Positions 12,954 through 16,142 of a DNA stretch of 16,142 nt are shown one piece after another. The notes beneath the pieces were generated by a model. That model ran no database searches. It was given only the letters and a program-made list of their open reading frames with translations, and was not told the DNA's origin. The translations under genes and the position numbers were made by a program. The stretch is from NCBI GenBank assembly GCA_029882675.1, contig JAOUKJ010000030.1:1-16142 (forward strand). The letters are read 5' to 3'. How positions within the stretch are numbered: the stretch's first letter is position 1; each line of letters begins with the position of its first letter. The DNA is from Cyclobacteriaceae bacterium (GTDB lineage Bacteria > Bacteroidota > Bacteroidia > Cytophagales > Cyclobacteriaceae).

Positions 12954-13322
12954 ATGAAGAATAAAGAAAAGGTAATTGATTTGTCCGGTGTAAAGGTAAT
13001 GGCTGATAATGATATTGCCTTTTTAATTGATATCTGTTCCACTTTTGGTAAAGAGCTTAATGAATTTGAACTAGGGTTTAACTCAGCAGTCAGGAATGGT
13101 GATTTGACTTTGATGAATGCATTAATTCACAAGGTATATCCGGGGCTGGAGTTGTTTCGTGCAGGGATTCTCATAAAGGAAATTCAAGTACTGGAGGCGT
13201 TAATAAACAGAAGTGAAATAGAGGGGAGTTCAAAGGACTATCATTTGGAAAGAATTAATCGTTATTGTCGTGAGGGTATTCAGGTACTTGATACTTTTTT
13301 AGGGACAATAATCAAGGAATGA
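12954..13322 (+). CDS. Divergent HPt (histidine phosphotransfer)-like protein
   Basis: The 122-aa, mostly helical protein has a likely phospho-acceptor His59 in the stretch LMNALIHKVYPGLELFRA, which lines up with the HPt helix of the form AHxLKG/S or, in Bacteroidota proteins, HKMKPSF-like. The spacing of helices (about 18-45, 50-67, 70-88, 97-120) also fits a four-helix HPt bundle. An odd point is Tyr62 where the conserved Lys at H+3 is expected, with Pro63 replacing Gly. HPt proteins pass phosphate between receivers, and three receiver proteins of the window (11497, 9902, 13509) flank it. It is transcribed divergently from the phosphorelay operon, apparently from a shared regulator site. 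A degenerate, non-transferring scaffold or phosphate sink is the alternative. Confidence 0.7.
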   Translation: MKNKEKVIDLSGVKVMADNDIAFLIDICSTFGKELNEFELGFNSAVRNGDLTLMNALIHKVYPGLELFRAGILIKEIQVLEALINRSEIEGSSKDYHLERINRYCREGIQVLDTFLGTIIKE

Positions 13323-13508
13323 CAGGTAATGTAAGATGAAGAAGGCGTAAATTGGTAATTAAATAATATTGATTCAATTTATTTTCAACAAAATTCAGGA
13401 GCATTATTATTTATATATCGATATGTAATGTGATATTTGTGATGTTATGTTTATATTGGTTTTGTTTTCTTCAGGTTGGTGAATAGATGGATTTTAAAAA
13501 TTGACAAG
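13323..13508. other. Spacer between the HPt-like and LytTR genes
   Basis: No gene is seen in these AT-rich 186 bp. A weak promoter candidate GATATTTG is present near 13431-13438 (one mismatch to TAnnTTTG). The regulator palindrome does not occur here, and no terminator hairpin with a T-run was noticed after the HPt-like gene, so read-through into the LytTR gene is possible. Confidence 0.4.
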
Positions 13509-14189
13509 GTGAGTAATTTAAGTTGTATAATAGTTGATGATGATAAACTTTTTCAAAAGGTACTACAGGTATATGTAGACAAGACTGATTTCCTGGAATT
13601 TATGGGGTGTTTTGACAGTGGCATTGATGCCGCTAATTTTCTGGATAAAAATAAAGTCGATATCCTTTTCTTAGATATCGAAATGCCGGAAATGAGTGGC
13701 TTGCAGTTAATAAAAACATTAAATGATCCGCCTCAGATTATTTTAGTCAGTGGCAAGGAAGAATATGCACTTGATGCCTTTGAATATAATGTTACGGACT
13801 ATTTGCTCAAACCGGTGGAAGATTATTCCCGGTTTTTAAAGGCTGTAAATAGAGCGAGAAAAAATCTGGTTGAAAAAACAACACCATATATTTTTGTAAA
13901 GGAAGATTCTAAACTGGTAAAAGTGGATCTGGGAAATATTTTGTACCTGGAGGCCTATGGGGATTATGTGAAGATACACCTGAAAGATCAATATCACCTG
14001 ACATTATCCTCCTTGAAAACATGGTCGTATAAACTTTCTTCAGATGATTTCCTGCAGGTACATCGTTCTTACATTGTTCGGTTGGACAAGATTGAAGTGC
14101 TGGAGGGAAACATGATCAGAATTGGAAAAAATACTATACCGGTCAGCAGATCATTAAAAGAAGCCATTTTGAAGCGAATAAGGGAATAA
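13509..14189 (+). CDS. LytTR-family response regulator
   Basis: This transcription factor (226 aa from the chosen start) joins a receiver (about 4-115) to a LytTR DNA-binding domain (about 128-222). The receiver shows Asp10/Asp11, phospho-acceptor Asp56 in FLDIEMPEMSG, Ser81 and Lys101-Pro102 (YLLKPV). The LytTR part shows LYLEAYGDYVKIHL and FLQVHRSYIVRLDKIE, both family signatures. No in-frame ATG lies near the start. GTG at 13509 gives MSNLSCIIVDDD, the normal beginning of such receivers; TTG 13476 or GTG 13479 would add 10-11 residues of poor fit. LytTR regulators normally pair with 7TM-type or propeller kinases; the convergent propeller protein at 14546-16142 lacks a visible kinase domain, so the phosphodonor may be the HPt-like protein or a distant kinase (inference). 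The gene converges on a small orphan with a 16-bp gap. Confidence 0.94.
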   Translation: MSNLSCIIVDDDKLFQKVLQVYVDKTDFLEFMGCFDSGIDAANFLDKNKVDILFLDIEMPEMSGLQLIKTLNDPPQIILVSGKEEYALDAFEYNVTDYLLKPVEDYSRFLKAVNRARKNLVEKTTPYIFVKEDSKLVKVDLGNILYLEAYGDYVKIHLKDQYHLTLSSLKTWSYKLSSDDFLQVHRSYIVRLDKIEVLEGNMIRIGKNTIPVSRSLKEAILKRIRE

Positions 14190-14205
14190 GTGCTTTTCAA
14201 CATTG

Positions 14206-14484
14206 TTATGATGGCTTAATTTTTTTCTTCAGCGGTAAATAGCCTTCAACATTAAAGAAAGAGTCTGAGCTACTGATACCGGGCCTGGTGAATTCTTCCG
14301 ATGGGAAAAAACTGCCAAAATAATTGGCCTCAGTATCAATTCCATTATGTATTTTTCCAAATATTATATTTTGGGCTGTTGCATGTCTGAAAGTATATAA
14401 ATGCCGGGTGATGGCCGGTGAATAAGTAAATCCCATTCTGAAGTGGCCATCTGCAGGGGTAAAATTCAGTTTCCAGGGTTTCAT
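14206..14484 (-). CDS. Hypothetical protein, 92 aa
   Basis: I do not recognise this protein. From the ATG at 14484 it reads MKPWKLNFTPADGHFRMGF and ends LPLKKKIKPS, with a basic tail and an aromatic-rich middle (TYSP, LYTF, NYFGSFF). There is no signal peptide, membrane helix or cysteine. An upstream TTG would add eight residues (MLYLKLKI); the ATG is preferred. It lies 61 bp after the propeller protein on the same strand and may be co-transcribed with it. It could be a genuine small gene or a remnant; only its open frame, ATG and operon-like position support it. Confidence 0.45.
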   Translation of the reverse strand: MKPWKLNFTPADGHFRMGFTYSPAITRHLYTFRHATAQNIIFGKIHNGIDTEANYFGSFFPSEEFTRPGISSSDSFFNVEGYLPLKKKIKPS

Positions 14485-14545
14485 AATTTTTAATTTAAGA
14501 TATAACAACTAAAGAGGTGAAATTGATTTGAAATAATAATAGTTT

Positions 14546-16141
14546 TTATTTTATGTGATTTACTGTGGTTGACTTAGAATAGAAGTAAGTAGTGATAAAT
14601 GCTTCTACCGGAAACAATACAAGTGCGAGTATAAGGTTGATCATTAACTTAAATACAGGTACTCCGTTGGTGAAAATAGTTGTATAAGGTTCAAGAAAAG
14701 TTTGCAGGTATTCAAACATGATAAAGAGGCAAACGTAAACCATAAGACGCAATATCCATTTGTCTCTTTTCCTGTTTTTACTGTATCTGCTCATGTTGTA
14801 GGTAATCAGAAACAACATAATAAATACAATGATCTGCCCCATATAAAACCACCATTCTTCCCAATACGGTTTGATTATATGGAAATTGTATTCAGTAGTG
14901 CTCTTTATCCAGTTTTTCGGATTGTTCGTGGACATCACCTGAAGTGTATAGTTTCCGGGTTTCAGGTTGGTATATGTGGCTGTATTATTTTCTGTAACAG
15001 GTGACCAGTTTTGTTCAAACCCCAAAAGTTTATAACGGTAATAATTCTTGTGGAAGGGTTGGTAAGCTATTGCAACAAAGCGAAAGGTGAGGTGATCCGC
15101 CTCATGAGACAACTCCAGATTTTCAGGGGTGAAAACCGGTCTTTTACCTCGCTCTGAAAAATTAATTTCGTTTTCATTCGCAAATGAAAAGCTTACACCG
15201 GTGATTTTTGGCTTTTGCTTTGGAGTAGTACGTTGTAAAGAAAGGGTGGCTACCCTGATGAGTTTGCTTTTTTCATTGAGCCACAAGGAATTATTGTCTC
15301 CATTAAAGAAAACACTTTTATCCAGACTGTTGTCTGAAAAATTCATATTGGTGCTATAGGTAAGTATTCTATCATCCGGATCTATCTGACTTAGCCCGTT
15401 ACGGTGCTTTACCCAGAGGCTTTGGTGCTCAGGGATTAGGGTAAGATTATCACAAAAATCGGAAAGCAAGCCGTCTTTTTTCTTTAGGTTATAAAATTCC
15501 CCCTTCCTAAAAGTAAACAAGCCCTCTCCATTTGTTGCTATCCATATATTGCCCTGAGCGTCTTTTATAATATCATTCACACTTTTGGACGGGAAAAGCC
15601 CCTGCTGTGTAAAATAGATAAGTTGTCCGGCTTTATCCAACATAACCAATCCGGCTTCCCTGGATCCAAACCATATATTTCCTTCATTATCCGGGCAAAT
15701 GGCATATATTTCATTATGTATAAAACCATTGGTGGTGTTCAGGTTTTTTAATATACGCAGGTTTTGATCCAACTGAAAAACCCCCTGTCCTTTCACGGAT
15801 ATCCATATTTGGCCATTTTGTTCAACGGCCATATCCCTGAACTCAACATCCCCCAAAGCATCATTAAATGCCAATTTTTTCAGGGCATCCGTATGGGGAT
15901 TGAATACATAATTACCCTGTGCTTTCGTACTTATCCAAATCAGGCTGTCGGACTGTTTATACATAAAGCTTACGTCTATTTTACCTGATGCCAAATGTGG
16001 TAATTGCCCGAAAACATAATCATTGATTTCCGGTTGATACTGGCCTTTAAGCAGACCCTGATCCGTGCCGAGTAAATAACTGTTTTCAACGGGCAGATAA
16101 ACACCGCTATTGATCGTGGTTGCCTTTATTGTATCAGCTAA
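14546..16141 (-). CDS. Two-component-regulator propeller/Y_Y_Y membrane protein without kinase, 5'-truncated
   Basis: The frame is open to the window edge (531 residues visible), so the start and the first propeller blades are outside; the TTG at 15994 is internal. Regulator-propeller repeats carry the classic pattern at LIWISTKAQG, GQIWISVKGQGVFQLD, GNIWFGSREAGLVMLD and GNIWIATNGEGLFTF. A Y_Y_Y domain follows (YRYKLLGFEQNWSPV to LKPGNYTLQVMSTN). Normally a membrane helix and a kinase, a GGDEF or a DNA-binding domain come next. Here the protein instead has a helix at WWFYMGQIIVFIMLFLITYN, then WILRLMVYVCLFIMFEYLQTF and a long hydrophobic stretch around VFKLMINLILALVLFPVEAF, ending STTVNHIK*. 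So it is a propeller sensor on a roughly three-helix membrane anchor, with no catalytic domain. It is convergent with the LytTR regulator and may lend its periplasmic sensing to a partner (inference). Confidence 0.85.
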   Translation of the reverse strand, partial: LADTIKATTINSGVYLPVENSYLLGTDQGLLKGQYQPEINDYVFGQLPHLASGKIDVSFMYKQSDSLIWISTKAQGNYVFNPHTDALKKLAFNDALGDVEFRDMAVEQNGQIWISVKGQGVFQLDQNLRILKNLNTTNGFIHNEIYAICPDNEGNIWFGSREAGLVMLDKAGQLIYFTQQGLFPSKSVNDIIKDAQGNIWIATNGEGLFTFRKGEFYNLKKKDGLLSDFCDNLTLIPEHQSLWVKHRNGLSQIDPDDRILTYSTNMNFSDNSLDKSVFFNGDNNSLWLNEKSKLIRVATLSLQRTTPKQKPKITGVSFSFANENEINFSERGKRPVFTPENLELSHEADHLTFRFVAIAYQPFHKNYYRYKLLGFEQNWSPVTENNTATYTNLKPGNYTLQVMSTNNPKNWIKSTTEYNFHIIKPYWEEWWFYMGQIIVFIMLFLITYNMSRYSKNRKRDKWILRLMVYVCLFIMFEYLQTFLEPYTTIFTNGVPVFKLMINLILALVLFPVEAFITTYFYSKSTTVNHIK

Positions 16142-16142
16142 C

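Noticed and set aside
12839..13042. Minus-strand 67-codon frame over the HPt start
   Set aside because: It is antisense to the HPt-like gene and crosses its candidate promoter and palindrome; no recognisable product.
1..16142. CRISPR arrays, insertion sequences, tRNA or rRNA genes
   Set aside because: No regularly spaced repeats, transposase-like proteins, tRNA cloverleaf or rRNA segments were noticed on either strand.

Overview
The window looks like chromosomal DNA of a Bacteroidota bacterium, most likely Cytophagales or a relative. The pointers are: -7 promoter elements of the Bacteroidota type (TAnnTTTG) with little Shine-Dalgarno signal; a periplasmic-TPR histidine kinase of the HisKA_3 class; a LytTR response regulator; a 'two-component regulator propeller' protein with a Y_Y_Y domain; and AT-rich spacers. 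Genus cannot be fixed from the sequence.

Layout. (1) 2-1042 (+): 3' part of sucC, the only housekeeping gene. (2) 1159-3182 (-): a two-gene unit of a tiny acidic lipoprotein (44 aa, too short for usual gene calling) followed by a TPR/HisKA_3 sensor kinase. (3) About 3412-3594 (-): a candidate structured small RNA with its own promoter and a strong intrinsic terminator. (4) 3692-4333 (-): a NarL/LuxR-type response regulator, the natural partner class for the HisKA_3 kinase. (5) 4788-12594 (-): a compact five-gene unit: receiver-histidine kinase, receiver-PAS-PP2C phosphatase, triple-PAS HisKA_2 kinase, an AONS-family PLP enzyme fused to a GNAT/FemAB-like acyltransferase, and a small STAS-like protein. 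(6) 12954-14189 (+): a divergent HPt-like protein and a LytTR response regulator. (7) 14206-16142 (-): a small orphan protein and a propeller/Y_Y_Y membrane protein that runs off the window and lacks a kinase domain.

How it may work together. A 16-bp palindrome, TCACTRAAARTAGTGA (7-2-7 symmetry, the architecture bound by NarL-type regulators), lies upstream of the lipoprotein/kinase unit and between the divergent HPt gene and the five-gene operon; a degenerate tandem pair lies upstream of the small RNA. At all four promoters the site centres fall about 30 and/or 52-54 bp from the upstream edge of a TAnnTTTG-like -7 element. I infer a local regulon controlled by the 3692-4333 regulator: kinase plus lipoprotein, a small RNA, and a phosphorelay/lipid-enzyme operon. 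The PLP-acyltransferase fusion suggests that a lipid or amino-ketone (sphingolipid-like, or an alpha-hydroxyketone-type signal) is made under phosphorelay control. That last step is hypothesis.
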